Of a stretch of 36,920 bases of DNA, positions 24,566 to 33,840 are shown piece after piece (the first letter of the stretch is position 1; each line of letters opens with the position of its first letter). The notes under the pieces are model-generated. The model worked only from the letters and a program-made list of their open reading frames with translations. It was not told where the DNA came from and searched no databases. Origin of the DNA: an uncultured Parabacteroides sp. (lineage in GTDB: Bacteria > Bacteroidota > Bacteroidia > Bacteroidales > Tannerellaceae). The stretch is from contig CALUZR010000034.1 of NCBI GenBank assembly GCA_944325335.1, positions 1 to 36,920 of the forward strand, read 5' to 3'. Both the position numbers and the translations under genes were made by a program.

Positions 24566-27500
24566 ATGAAACAACGATTACTTTTATGCCTGCTGATGCT
24601 GATGGTGTCGGTGGGTGTTTCGTGGGCGCAGTCCATTAAGGTTACACCGAACGGGACGAAGCCGACGACGATTACCTGCACGGGATCGACTCCGACGGCC
24701 AGTCCTACAACGGGCGTGACGATTACGGGGAACGTTGTCAAGATTGATGTTAGCGTGACAACTGAGGTGATGATTTCGACTCCGATGGTAACGGGCTTTA
24801 CAGTAGATGGTAATTTTGATAAAGTAGAGGTCGATGGGCAAAGTTTGGCTACGAGCTTAAGTTTTGCACCAAACAATTACTGCCAGGATTTGACTGTTTC
24901 CGGTTCCGGCTTTAAGACACTTACGTTGACAGGGCTGGGCTTGGAAACATTAACTGTTACTGGGGCTACGAATTTGGAGACCTTGAATGCTTCAGATAAT
25001 CATTTGACGAACATAAGCAGCCTGTTGGCAACCACATTAAAGGACTTAAATCTGTCTAAAAACAATCTTTCAGGTATAAAGGATTTTTCTTCATTGACAT
25101 CTTTAAAGACTTTAAACGTATCAGAGAATCAATTGACAGATGGTCTTAAGATTCCAAGTGGTTTGACAAGTTTGGACGTCAGCAAGAACAATATTCAGGG
25201 CACGATTGCTAATGCACCGACAAATACGAAATATGATACGCAAATAATAGATGGTAGTTCTATCACTTCTGTTATAGCGAATAAGGGTTTCCGTGTTTCT
25301 GAAATAGCTAAAACTGCGTTGTCTCTGACTTCTGTAGATGCCAGCAAATTATCTGCTATTTCATGGAAGAAATTAAATGGGACAGAGTATGATTCAACAA
25401 CAGAAGCAGATCAACAAGATACTTATAAAGATGAGTATCGTTTCCATGATGCTGCAGGTTATTATGTAGATGGCACGTATGCCGTTACGTTTACCTATGA
25501 TGGTCGCACGTATGAAGTACAAGGTTTGAAGGTGACTCCGGCGGAATTTACCTTGAAGGCGGAGGTTCCTGCCAATGCTACAGCGTTTACTGCGAATGGA
25601 AATGCATTGGCAAGCGGTGTGAAGGTAAAGCAGGACGAGGATGTGACGTTTGCTGTAACGGTGGATGCGGGCTATAATGCCGATGCAACAGTTTATGAGG
25701 TAGAAAACATGGTGCCGACGAACAGCGACGCGACGGCTCCTTATGTGGGTAAGACATATCAATTCAAGGTAAGAGGTAAATATGCAAGCGAATCTACTTC
25801 TGCCGAACCGAAGATTAAGGCGACGGTAAAAGGTTATGAGCATAAGGTACAATATGAAAACACGTTGCAGGATGGCGGTTCGTTTACGGTAGAGAAAGAA
25901 GTTGGAGGCGTTACTTCGCCTTTGAAGGCTGGCGGTATCATTACAACAGGCGACAAGCTGGTCATTAAGATTAAACCGGAGACAGGCTATGAGGATGACT
26001 TCAAGCTGACGATTAATAATACGGACAAAACGTCCAGCGTAGTGAAAGACGATAAGACGGATAACTTTGTTTATTCGGAAGTAATGAATGAAACCTCTTA
26101 TGCAGGAACGACGACGATCAATATCGTGGTTACATTCAAGAAGACAAACGTACAGCTGACCGCGATTGTGGATGGTAAGACCGTGGATTCGAATATGGAC
26201 GGTTACTTGAAGGATAAGAAGATCCTTATTGCCGGGCAGGATGGAAGCCAGACCGAATTGTCGAACAATCAGATAAGCCTGGCACCGAATACCTCTTACC
26301 AAGCTATTTTCGAACTGGGCGAATTTGATAATAATGTATACCGCTTGCAAGACATCACTATCAACGGTGGTAAGAAAGGTACGCTGAATGAAGATTTGCA
26401 AGATAATGGCAATATGAAATATACCGTGGCTTTCTCGGTCGAAACTTCAGACGTGACTTTGTCTATTACGACGAAGAAGTTGAAAGAGGTGACGATCAAT
26501 GCGGCTTCAGGTCAAGAGTTGGTATATACAGGCCAAGCCAATCCGATTCAGTTCACAACTACTCCGGCTGGATTGGAGAAGAACGTGAAGATTACTTATT
26601 ATGATACGAACTCTACGCCAGAAAAGAATTTAGGCGAACAGGCTCCGGTAAATGCAGGTAACTATAAGGCCAAATTGGAATATAAGGAAGATGGTTCTTA
26701 TACTGGCAAAGCTACTAATGGCATTCCGTTTGAAATCGTAAAAGCAGACTTGAGCATCGAAACGTTGCCGACGGTAACAGTAGGTCGCGATGGCAAGTAT
26801 GTGATTGAAGGCGGCAAAATCGTATTTGGCAGTACGGAAATTGAAGGTACTTGGCAAGCTAATTCGGATGGTTCTCCAATAAACGAACCAGATGCAGCGA
26901 ATAAAGGCAAGTCCCATACGGAATGGGTGAAGTTTACGCCTAATAATGCAACCGATAAAGCTAACTTCACTGAAACGAAAGCGCAAGTGAAGGTAATTGT
27001 CAACGGACAAGCCTTGACAGAATATTCGTTTGGCGTAGATGGTACATTGCCCTCTGGCTATGCGTTGACTTGGTATAATGGGAAGAAAGAAGTGAATCCG
27101 GCCACGGATAAATTCCCCGAAGGAACTACATTGACAGCAGTTCTTACGTATCCGAAGGGTACAAAGAATGTGGATTTCAAAGCTACTTCGCAGAATGCCA
27201 AGAGCACGGTAACGAAAGATAATACAGCATCGACAGACGGACATGCCGTATATACTATTAAGCTGAACGAGAACACGAAGTTTGTCGTAACGGCTGATGC
27301 AGGAAAACAATATACGGTGAAATTCAACAAAATAGATGAGGATTATACGGGCGAACCGCAGGCTTATGATATAGATGAAATCACCATTTATGATGCAGAT
27401 GAAGTAGACGTAACTTCTACCATGCTGAGTAAAGCGGAGATTTCGTATAAAGGCGTAGAAGGCGAACCGATTGATGCTGGCACTTATACAGTGGTGGTAA

Positions 27501-28840
27501 CGATTCCGGCAGATGCGACAACGGGCTATGTAGAAACGATTGCGGAAGAAGCCGTATTTACTATTGACCCAATTCCAGCAGTTGTGGATAAATGGCCGAT
27601 TGCTTCTGTGATTGCCAAAGGCGTTGAACTGGTTAATTCGGAACTGACGGAAGGCGTTTCCCGCATTCCGGGTAAGTTTGAATGGAAGAATACGGCAAAG
27701 ACATTCAATAAAGCAGGCGAATATAAGGAGGTTGTTACCTTTACGCCGGATCCAGCATATCAGAAGAACTATACTTCGATCGAAACACCGGTCGGTACGT
27801 CGGATACCAGTGGTGAAGGAGAAGATAAAGATGATCATCGTGTAACGGTTCGTGTAAGCGATGAGCAAATCGTAATGTTCGTTCAACCGGCAGAAGGTCT
27901 CTTGGTGGTAACGAATGAAGCAGGTGAGACGTTGAAAACAGGCGATCCGATTTCGAAAGGTCAAGTATTGCGTATTACGGCTTCTCCGTATAGCAACTTC
28001 GAATTGGCAAGCCTGACGGTAAATGGGCAGTCTTGTTCTGGCACTTATACGGTAGGTGATGTTTCGATTACGGTGAAGGCAACTTTCTCGGTAAAACAAC
28101 CCGAAGCCCCAGATCCAGAAATCGACCCGAACACCCAATACATCGTCACACTTCCGGGTGCGAATGATGTGCGCGGCGCGATCATCAACAATCCGGGTAA
28201 GAATGGGGTGAAATTCAACCAGCCGTTCTCGTTCTCGATTTCTACGTTGGCGGCTGATGCGAAGAACTTGGTAGTGAAGGCGAACGGGGTGACGTTGACA
28301 CCAACTTCGGCAGGCACGTACCGCCTTGCCTCCGTAACGGGCAATACGACCGTAACCGTTTCCCTCGCGAACCCGACCGAGCTGAAAGTCAACATTCCAC
28401 GCGAATATAAGAACGCGAAGGATTATTTGGTAGGCAAGGTGCAGGTGGAAGATCCGGCCGATGGCAAGTGCTATTATGGCGACCAGATTACCTTGGTGGC
28501 TTATCCCGAGAGCGGCGTTTCGTTCACGCGTTGGAGCGATGGCAACCGGGAGCAATTGCGCGAAATGACCGTGACGAAGGATTTGACGTTGAAGGCGGAA
28601 TTCTCGGGCACACCGACCGGCATCGAGGATATCGAATCAGCTGGTATCTACGCCGGTAACGGTTATATCCAGGTGAAGAACGTGGCGAATGCGGACTTGA
28701 CGGTGGTAAGCATCAGCGGCCGTATCCAGACGCGGCAACACCTCGACGGCGACGTGCAAGTGCGCGTACCGGCTGGCGTCTATGTCGTTGTCTTAGAGAG
28801 CGGCAAGGACGTGAAGCGTGTGAAAGTAATCGTGCGTTGA
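24566..28840 (+). CDS. Giant secreted protein with leucine-rich repeats, MBG-type and InlB-type repeats and a sorting-like C-terminus
   Basis: The protein has 1424 residues with a signal peptide of about 22 residues (ending S-W-A-Q). A short leucine-rich repeat block is at about 110-215 (L-K-D-L-N-L-S-K-N-N-L and L-K-T-L-N-V-S-E-N-Q-L). The long middle holds several beta-sandwich repeats. Two of these, at about 650-740 and 920-1010, resemble MBG-type domains (Y-T-G-x-x-x-P and D-A-G-T-Y-T-V motifs). Near the end are bacterial-repeat/InlB-B-like units (V-A-Y-P-E-S-G-V-S-F-T-R-W-S-D-G and A-S-P-Y-S-N-F-E-L). The last ~70 residues (G-I-E-D-I-E through V-P-A-G-V-Y-V-V-V-L to K-V-I-V-R) look like a type IX secretion C-terminal sorting domain. 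It is probably a surface adhesin. The two ends are more GC-rich than the middle. The preceding 407 bp contain a terminator, so it is likely transcribed separately, but no clear promoter is visible. Confidence 0.82.
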   Translation: MKQRLLLCLLMLMVSVGVSWAQSIKVTPNGTKPTTITCTGSTPTASPTTGVTITGNVVKIDVSVTTEVMISTPMVTGFTVDGNFDKVEVDGQSLATSLSFAPNNYCQDLTVSGSGFKTLTLTGLGLETLTVTGATNLETLNASDNHLTNISSLLATTLKDLNLSKNNLSGIKDFSSLTSLKTLNVSENQLTDGLKIPSGLTSLDVSKNNIQGTIANAPTNTKYDTQIIDGSSITSVIANKGFRVSEIAKTALSLTSVDASKLSAISWKKLNGTEYDSTTEADQQDTYKDEYRFHDAAGYYVDGTYAVTFTYDGRTYEVQGLKVTPAEFTLKAEVPANATAFTANGNALASGVKVKQDEDVTFAVTVDAGYNADATVYEVENMVPTNSDATAPYVGKTYQFKVRGKYASESTSAEPKIKATVKGYEHKVQYENTLQDGGSFTVEKEVGGVTSPLKAGGIITTGDKLVIKIKPETGYEDDFKLTINNTDKTSSVVKDDKTDNFVYSEVMNETSYAGTTTINIVVTFKKTNVQLTAIVDGKTVDSNMDGYLKDKKILIAGQDGSQTELSNNQISLAPNTSYQAIFELGEFDNNVYRLQDITINGGKKGTLNEDLQDNGNMKYTVAFSVETSDVTLSITTKKLKEVTINAASGQELVYTGQANPIQFTTTPAGLEKNVKITYYDTNSTPEKNLGEQAPVNAGNYKAKLEYKEDGSYTGKATNGIPFEIVKADLSIETLPTVTVGRDGKYVIEGGKIVFGSTEIEGTWQANSDGSPINEPDAANKGKSHTEWVKFTPNNATDKANFTETKAQVKVIVNGQALTEYSFGVDGTLPSGYALTWYNGKKEVNPATDKFPEGTTLTAVLTYPKGTKNVDFKATSQNAKSTVTKDNTASTDGHAVYTIKLNENTKFVVTADAGKQYTVKFNKIDEDYTGEPQAYDIDEITIYDADEVDVTSTMLSKAEISYKGVEGEPIDAGTYTVVVTIPADATTGYVETIAEEAVFTIDPIPAVVDKWPIASVIAKGVELVNSELTEGVSRIPGKFEWKNTAKTFNKAGEYKEVVTFTPDPAYQKNYTSIETPVGTSDTSGEGEDKDDHRVTVRVSDEQIVMFVQPAEGLLVVTNEAGETLKTGDPISKGQVLRITASPYSNFELASLTVNGQSCSGTYTVGDVSITVKATFSVKQPEAPDPEIDPNTQYIVTLPGANDVRGAIINNPGKNGVKFNQPFSFSISTLAADAKNLVVKANGVTLTPTSAGTYRLASVTGNTTVTVSLANPTELKVNIPREYKNAKDYLVGKVQVEDPADGKCYYGDQITLVAYPESGVSFTRWSDGNREQLREMTVTKDLTLKAEFSGTPTGIEDIESAGIYAGNGYIQVKNVANADLTVVSISGRIQTRQHLDGDVQVRVPAGVYVVVLESGKDVKRVKVIVR

Positions 28841-28860
28841 TAGCATGATAGAATAGATTG

Positions 28861-28902
28861 GGCGGGAGGAAGCCTTCGGGACGTTCCTTCCGCCTTTCTT
28901 TT
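28861..28902 (+). terminator. Terminator of the 1424-residue gene
   Basis: GGCGGGAGGAA at 28861-28871 pairs with TTCCTTCCGCC at 28884-28894 (11 bp, one wobble), followed by TTTCTTTT. It lies 20 bp after the stop codon. Confidence 0.85.
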
Positions 28903-28946
28903 ATAGAACGGACGGCCGTCTGTCCCCTTCCCTATCCATCGTTAGT

Positions 28947-29034
28947 ATTCAACTATGAATATTTTATTATTCCAGTATAGATATTTACTTATTCAACTAT
29001 GAATATTTTCCTATTCAACTATGGATATTGAGCG
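28947..29034. repeat. Four tandem 22-bp repeats with an internal dyad
   Basis: Units of exactly 22 bp start at 28947, 28969, 28991 and 29013. The core is ATTCAACTATGAATATT; units 1 and 3 share this core exactly and units 2 and 4 are diverged. Each core contains the dyad ATTCA-ACTA-TGAAT. A 22-bp spacing is close to two helical turns. The array lies between two convergent genes, so it is not upstream of either gene's promoter. The function is unknown. Confidence 0.85.
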
Positions 29035-29115
29035 TCACTAGTCCGTAAGATAAAGGCTCTTCCGGCTTGCACGGAATCCGCCATCAAGCCATCCTCCGGC
29101 AAGGGCACAAAAAAA

Positions 29116-29144
29116 CCAGCGTCCCGAATGTACGGAAACGCTGG
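29116..29144 (-). terminator. Bidirectional terminator after alaS
   Basis: CCAGCGT at 29116-29122 pairs with ACGCTGG at 29138-29144, with a smaller inner CCG/CGG stem. A run of A on the left gives a T run on the minus strand, and TTTT follows on the plus strand. It lies 28 bp beyond the alaS stop. Confidence 0.8.
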
Positions 29145-29172
29145 GTTTTATGATGAGGAGAGGAAGTGTGGT

Positions 29173-31803
29173 TTACTTTCCTTCTACCATTTCGATTACG
29201 GCGTCGATAGCGGCCGAGATACCTTCGGTATTCTTACCGCCGGCTGTGGCAAAATGAGGTTGACCGCCTCCACCGCCTTGGATGCACTTCGCGGCCTCGC
29301 GTACCAACTTCGCCGCATTCAAGCCTTCGGCCATGAGTGGTTCGGTCAGGAAGACGATGAGCGATGCCTTGTCGCCGTCTTGGAAACCTGCCACGAAACA
29401 GATCTTCGCGTCTACCGGAAGTTCACCTTTGAGTTGGAAAGCCATGTTCTTGATGTTTTCCATACGTCCGTTGCCGCCCTTGAGGATTAAGAACTTCACG
29501 CCATTACGTTCAATCGCGTTATCGAGGATGCTCTTCTTCAAGCGTTGGAGACGTTCTTTGACGTAGCCTTCTACCTCCTTCTTCAATTCCGTATTCTCTT
29601 CGATAGACTTGCGGATGGTTTGCGCCAGGTTCGGGACGTTGTTGAACATCGCGCTCAATTCGTGCAACGTATCTTGGAGGTGATAATTGAATGCCTCTGC
29701 CCCTTCCGCCGTCACGGCCTCGATACGACGTACACCAGCCGCTACGGAGCTTTCCGATACGATGCGCAACGAACCAATCATACCGGTCGACGGGATATGC
29801 GTACCACCGCACAACTCGATCGAGGTACCATACTTCACCACACGCACATCGTCGCCATACTTCTCGCCAAACAACGCCATTGCACCCAACTCTTTCGCTT
29901 GGGCAATCGGCATGTGGCGATGCTCTTCCAACTTATAATCGGCACGGATCTTCTCGCCTACCAAACGCTCTACGCGGCGAAGTTCTTCGTCTGTGACCTT
30001 TTGGAAGTGAGAGAAGTCGAAACGCAACGCTTCGGGCGATACGTACGAACCTTTCTGTTCGACGTGCTTGCCCAACACTTCGCGCAACGCCTCGTGGAGC
30101 AAGTGCGTAGCCGAGTGATTGCATTCGGTTTGGATACGTTTCTTTTCATCAATCTTCGCCGTAAAGACAGCCGTGACATCGCTGGGCAACTTCTCGACCA
30201 GGTGAATCGGCAAGTTGTTCTCGCGTTTGGTATCGATGATGGCAATCTTCTCCGCACCGTTCAACAACCAACCCGTATCGCCGACCTGTCCACCCATTTC
30301 GGCATAGAACGGTGTCTTGTCCAATACGATTTGATACAGCGTCTTGTTCTTTTGCTTGATCTGGCGGTAACGGAGGATTTCGGCATCGCATTCGAAGACA
30401 TCATAGCCTACGAACTCCGTCTCGCCCTCTTTCAGCGTCACCCAATCGCCCGTTTCAACGGCTGCCGCATTGCGTGCACGCTCCTTTTGCTTTTGCATTT
30501 CAACGTTGAACTCGTCGATATTGACATCCATGCCATGCTCGCGGAGGATCAGCTCGGTCAAATCGAGCGGGAAGCCATACGTATCATACAACGTAAAGGC
30601 ATCCTGGCCTCGCAACGTCTGGCTGCCTGCCGCCTTGGTCTCTTCCATTTTCTTATCCAAAAGATGGATACCCGTTTCGAGCGTACGGAGAAAAGCCTCT
30701 TCCTCTTCCTTAATAACACGTTCGATCAGCGATTGCTGCGCTACCAACTCCGGATAAGCCGCACCCATTTGCTCCGTCAGCACCGGAAGCAAGCGATACA
30801 TGAACGCCCCTTTCTGCCCTAAGAACGTGTATGCATACCGCACCGCCCGACGCAAGATACGGCGAATCACATATCCCGCCTTCGCGTTTGAAGGCAACTG
30901 CCCGTCGGCTATCGAGAAAGCCACCGCACGCAAATGGTCGGCTACGACGCGCATTGCGACATCTACGTCCTCTTCTTTGCCATATTCTTTTCCGGTCAGG
31001 TGCGAAATCTCTTGGATAATGGGCTGGAAAATATCCGTATCGTAGTTTGAATGCTTTCCTTGCAAAGCACGCACGAGGCGTTCGAAACCCATACCCGTAT
31101 CGATTACGTTCATCGAAAGTTTCTCTAGCGAACCGTCGGCCTTGCGGTTGAACTGCATAAAGACGAGGTTCCAGATTTCAATCACTTGCGGATTGTCTTT
31201 GTTGACCAACTCGCGGCCGGGCACTTTCGCTTTCTCTTCCGGCGTACGCGAATCGAGGTGGATTTCCGAACAAGGACCGCAAGGACCCGTATCGCCCATT
31301 TCCCAGAAGTTATCGTGTTTATTGCCATTGATGATATGGTCGGCCGGGACATGCTTTGCCCAATAACCGGCAGCTTCATCGTCCCGTTCGAGGTTCTCTT
31401 CCTTCGAACCTTCGAATACTGTCACATAGAGGTCGGCCGGATCGAGGTGTAATACGTCCACCAAATATTCCCAAGCCATATCGATGGCACCTTCTTTGAA
31501 GTAATCACCGAAGCTCCAGTTGCCGAGCATTTCGAACATAGTGTGGTGATACGTATCGTGTCCCACTTCTTCCAAGTCGTTATGCTTTCCGCTCACCCGC
31601 AAGCACTTTTGCGAATCGGCACGGCGGCGAGGTTCCGGTTCACGAATACCCAGAATCACATCTTTCCACTGGTTCATACCGGCGTTGGTAAACATCAACG
31701 TCGGGTCGCCTTTAATCACCATAGGTGCGGAAGGCACGATAGTGTGTCCTTTCGAAGCAAAGAAAGCTTTGAAAGATTCACGAATTTCGTTTGCTGTCAT
31801 CAT
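29173..31803 (-). CDS. alaS: Alanine--tRNA ligase
   Basis: The enzyme attaches alanine to tRNA-Ala. The 876-residue protein has the class II catalytic core at the N-terminus ([14 protein letters not shown], then [29 protein letters not shown]), the tRNA-recognition domain, the editing domain with H-S-A-T-H and C-G-G-T-H zinc ligands, and the C-terminal DHHA1 domain ending in the glycine-rich G-G-G-G-G-Q-P segment. The length is normal. Tandem ATGs at 31803 and 31800 are both possible. The longer frame to 31848 overlaps the promoter and is rejected. It is divergent from the M23 gene, with overlapping promoters. Confidence 0.97.
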   Translation of the reverse strand: MMTANEIRESFKAFFASKGHTIVPSAPMVIKGDPTLMFTNAGMNQWKDVILGIREPEPRRRADSQKCLRVSGKHNDLEEVGHDTYHHTMFEMLGNWSFGDYFKEGAIDMAWEYLVDVLHLDPADLYVTVFEGSKEENLERDDEAAGYWAKHVPADHIINGNKHDNFWEMGDTGPCGPCSEIHLDSRTPEEKAKVPGRELVNKDNPQVIEIWNLVFMQFNRKADGSLEKLSMNVIDTGMGFERLVRALQGKHSNYDTDIFQPIIQEISHLTGKEYGKEEDVDVAMRVVADHLRAVAFSIADGQLPSNAKAGYVIRRILRRAVRYAYTFLGQKGAFMYRLLPVLTEQMGAAYPELVAQQSLIERVIKEEEEAFLRTLETGIHLLDKKMEETKAAGSQTLRGQDAFTLYDTYGFPLDLTELILREHGMDVNIDEFNVEMQKQKERARNAAAVETGDWVTLKEGETEFVGYDVFECDAEILRYRQIKQKNKTLYQIVLDKTPFYAEMGGQVGDTGWLLNGAEKIAIIDTKRENNLPIHLVEKLPSDVTAVFTAKIDEKKRIQTECNHSATHLLHEALREVLGKHVEQKGSYVSPEALRFDFSHFQKVTDEELRRVERLVGEKIRADYKLEEHRHMPIAQAKELGAMALFGEKYGDDVRVVKYGTSIELCGGTHIPSTGMIGSLRIVSESSVAAGVRRIEAVTAEGAEAFNYHLQDTLHELSAMFNNVPNLAQTIRKSIEENTELKKEVEGYVKERLQRLKKSILDNAIERNGVKFLILKGGNGRMENIKNMAFQLKGELPVDAKICFVAGFQDGDKASLIVFLTEPLMAEGLNAAKLVREAAKCIQGGGGGQPHFATAGGKNTEGISAAIDAVIEMVEGK

Positions 31804-31842
31804 TGTCTTATTATAGTTCTCGTTAATATTCTGAAAAACAAT

Positions 31843-31875
31843 TTGCAAAAGTACAGCAAATTATTATTTTTGCAG
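31843..31875. promoter_or_regulatory. Interleaved divergent promoters of alaS and the M23 gene
   Basis: Plus strand: TTG at 31843-31845, 19 bp, then TATTTTTG at 31865-31872, a consensus promoter for the M23 peptidase. Minus strand: TACTTTTG at 31853-31846, with CTG at 31875-31873 in the -33 position, for alaS. Both polymerase sites occupy the same 33 bp, so they should exclude each other. Starts are expected near 31878 (plus) and 31840 (minus). Confidence 0.7.
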
Positions 31876-31898
31876 CTATTCAGAGCAATAATTATTCG

Positions 31899-32882
31899 AT
31901 GAAACTATTTAAAAGTAGAAAAACATACTATCGGTACAATCCGAACACCCTCGACTACGAGCGCGTCTACCCATCGGCTAAAGACCGGATTTTCTCGGTA
32001 TTACGCCACTTGAGCACGGGGATTGCGTTCGGAATTGCCACCTTTTTCGTGATGATGTACGTCATCGACTCGCCCCGCGAATCGCAGCTCCAAAAAGAGA
32101 ACCGGCTCCTCCAAACGCAGTATGAAGTGCTCGATTTGCGGCTGAACAACGCGATGGAAATCCTGGACGACATCCAGCAACGGGACGAAAACCTATATCG
32201 CGCCATCTTCCAAGCCGAGTCGATTCCGGAATCCATCCGCAAGTCCGGTTTTGGCGGGACAAACCGCTACAAGCAATTGATGGAAGCCTCCAACTCCGAA
32301 CTGGTAGTTTCGACCACCCGCAAGATGGATATGCTCCGCAAGCAGCTGTACGTGCAATCCAACTCCTTGGAAGAACTTATCGAGATGGGAAAGAACCAGG
32401 AAGAGCGCATGAAGTGCATCCCCGCCATCCAACCTATCTCCAATAAGGATTTAAAGCAGACGGCATCGGGCTACGGTATGCGTATCGACCCGATCTACCG
32501 TACGCCCCATTTCCATAGCGGTATGGACTTCTCGGCCAAAATAGGGACGGACATTTACGCTACGGGCGATGGGAAAGTGGTTTATTCTGCTTGGAAGCAA
32601 GGATACGGTAATTGCGTCATCATCGACCATGGCTATGGTTTTAAAACACTGTATGGACACATGAGCAAATATAAAGTACGGGTGGGGCAACGCGTCACGC
32701 GCGGTCAAGTCATCGGCGAGGTAGGCAATACGGGGAAATCCACCGGTCCGCACCTGCATTACGAAGTCATCGTGCGCGGACGCTATGACAATCCGGCAAA
32801 ATATTATTACATGGACCTTACACCCGAAGAGTACGACCGCATGATCCAGATTGCCGAGAACCACGGACAGGTGATGGATTAG
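31899..32882 (+). CDS. M23 family metallopeptidase (LytM domain, membrane-anchored)
   Basis: This 327-residue envelope protein cleaves, or regulates cleavage of, peptidoglycan cross-links. It has a short basic cytoplasmic N-terminus and one membrane helix (about 36-55), so no cleavable signal. A coiled-coil region (about 60-170) and the LytM/M23 domain (about 185-295) follow. Zinc ligands are present: His 206 and Asp 210 in H-S-G-M-D-F, and His 285/287 in H-L-H, with H-G-Y-G as a further landmark. The active site appears intact. It is the first gene of an operon with the MerR-type gene, 18 bp downstream. Confidence 0.93.
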   Translation: MKLFKSRKTYYRYNPNTLDYERVYPSAKDRIFSVLRHLSTGIAFGIATFFVMMYVIDSPRESQLQKENRLLQTQYEVLDLRLNNAMEILDDIQQRDENLYRAIFQAESIPESIRKSGFGGTNRYKQLMEASNSELVVSTTRKMDMLRKQLYVQSNSLEELIEMGKNQEERMKCIPAIQPISNKDLKQTASGYGMRIDPIYRTPHFHSGMDFSAKIGTDIYATGDGKVVYSAWKQGYGNCVIIDHGYGFKTLYGHMSKYKVRVGQRVTRGQVIGEVGNTGKSTGPHLHYEVIVRGRYDNPAKYYYMDLTPEEYDRMIQIAENHGQVMD

Positions 32883-32900
32883 AAAGGAGATTAAGCACAG

Positions 32901-33257
32901 ATGGACGAGAAAAAACTATATTATTCCATCCGGGAAGTTGCCCAGATGTTTAATCTGAACGATTCGACGCTCCGCTACTGGGAGAAAGAGTTTCCCATCA
33001 TCAACCCACGGAAAAATGAAAAGGGCACACGCTTCTACAAAGAGGAAGACATCGAGGCGGTACGCGTGGTGCATTATTTACTCAAAGAACAGGGATTGAC
33101 GTTGGCCGGTGCCCGTAAAAAGCTGCGCGAGAACAAAGAAGGCGTCATCCGGCAGGTGGAAATCGTAAACCGGCTGAAGCACATCAAAACGGAATTATTG
33201 CAACTCAAAGAAGCATTCGATTTGATTGATTCGCGCGGTTCGGCTCCGGAAACTTAA
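32901..33257 (+). CDS. MerR family transcriptional regulator
   Basis: The 118-residue protein has a winged helix-turn-helix at the N-terminus (Y-S-I-R-E-V-A-Q-M-F-N-L-N-D-S-T-L-R-Y-W-E-K-E-F), the MerR-type pattern, followed by F-Y-K-E-E-D-I-E-A-V and a helical stretch for dimerisation. It lacks a large effector domain and cysteine metal ligands, so the signal is unknown; short MerR proteins of this kind next to M23 peptidases are familiar in Bacteroidetes. It is co-transcribed with the M23 gene. Confidence 0.92.
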   Translation: MDEKKLYYSIREVAQMFNLNDSTLRYWEKEFPIINPRKNEKGTRFYKEEDIEAVRVVHYLLKEQGLTLAGARKKLRENKEGVIRQVEIVNRLKHIKTELLQLKEAFDLIDSRGSAPET

Positions 33258-33349
33258 AAAAGAGCGGCAAACAAGCACGCGGTTCGGCGAAAAAACCGTA
33301 TCTTCGCCCATTCAAATGAAATTACAAACTATATAATATAAATAGAATC

Positions 33350-33733
33350 ATGGAAATTACAGGAAAAATTATCGCAGTCCTTCCCGAACAAGGAGGCATC
33401 AGCAAAGCCGGAAACGAATGGAAAAAGCAAGAGTATGTACTCGAAACGCACGACCAATATCCCAAAAAGATATGTTTCCAAATCTTTGGTGCCGATCGCA
33501 TTGCCCAAGCTGCCATCCAGCCGGGCGAAGAGCTGACGGTATCGTTCGATATCGATAGCCGAGAATGGCAAGGCCGCTGGTTTACGAGTATTAACGCATG
33601 GAAAGTGGAACGTCCCGTCGTAGCGGCTGCTCCCGCCGCTTCCGCAGGCATTACGCCCGAGCAAGTGATGCCGTCTGCACCGGCAGCGCCTGACTTTGGC
33701 CCGGCCAATCCGATTGACGACCTGCCTTTCTAA
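33350..33733 (+). CDS. DUF3127 protein with SSB-like acidic tail
   Basis: The 127-residue protein has a compact beta-rich N-terminal domain of about 85 residues (M-E-I-T-G-K-I-I through S-I-N-A-W-K-V-E) matching DUF3127, an OB-fold-like family of Bacteroidetes. A flexible Ala/Pro-rich linker follows, and the last residues are D-D-L-P-F. That ending closely resembles the C-terminal tip by which single-stranded DNA-binding protein recruits repair and replication enzymes. A nucleic-acid-binding role is inferred from the fold and tail. It lies 92 bp after the MerR gene. A weak -7 candidate TATCTTCG is at 33299-33306. The next gene is convergent ung. Confidence 0.85.
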   Translation: MEITGKIIAVLPEQGGISKAGNEWKKQEYVLETHDQYPKKICFQIFGADRIAQAAIQPGEELTVSFDIDSREWQGRWFTSINAWKVERPVVAAAPAASAGITPEQVMPSAPAAPDFGPANPIDDLPF

Positions 33734-33755
33734 TAGCTACGGATTAAAAAGTCAA

Positions 33756-33811
33756 GCCCGTTCCCCCGAAAGGAAACTGCTGTTTCCTGCCGAGGAAACG
33801 GGCGTTTCCTT
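33756..33811. terminator. Bidirectional terminator between DUF3127 gene and ung
   Basis: An outer stem GCCCGTT (33756-33762) with AACGGGC (33797-33803) encloses an inner hairpin GGAAAC-tgct-GTTTCC (33772-33787). GTTTCCTTTCT follows on the plus strand. The word GGAAAC and its complement occur four times, giving alternative pairings. Confidence 0.75.
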
Positions 33812-33840
33812 TCTATGGGACTACAAGAAATTGGGAATCC

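Noticed and set aside
25394..28555. Long antisense open frames (335 and 641 codons) inside the 1424-residue gene
   Set aside because: They are shadows caused by the codon use of the sense gene. The sense frame has a signal peptide, recognisable repeats and a C-terminal domain; the antisense frames show none of these.
29545..30822. Antisense open frame of 425 codons in alaS
   Set aside because: It lies fully within alaS, whose identity is certain; no domain is seen in the antisense product.
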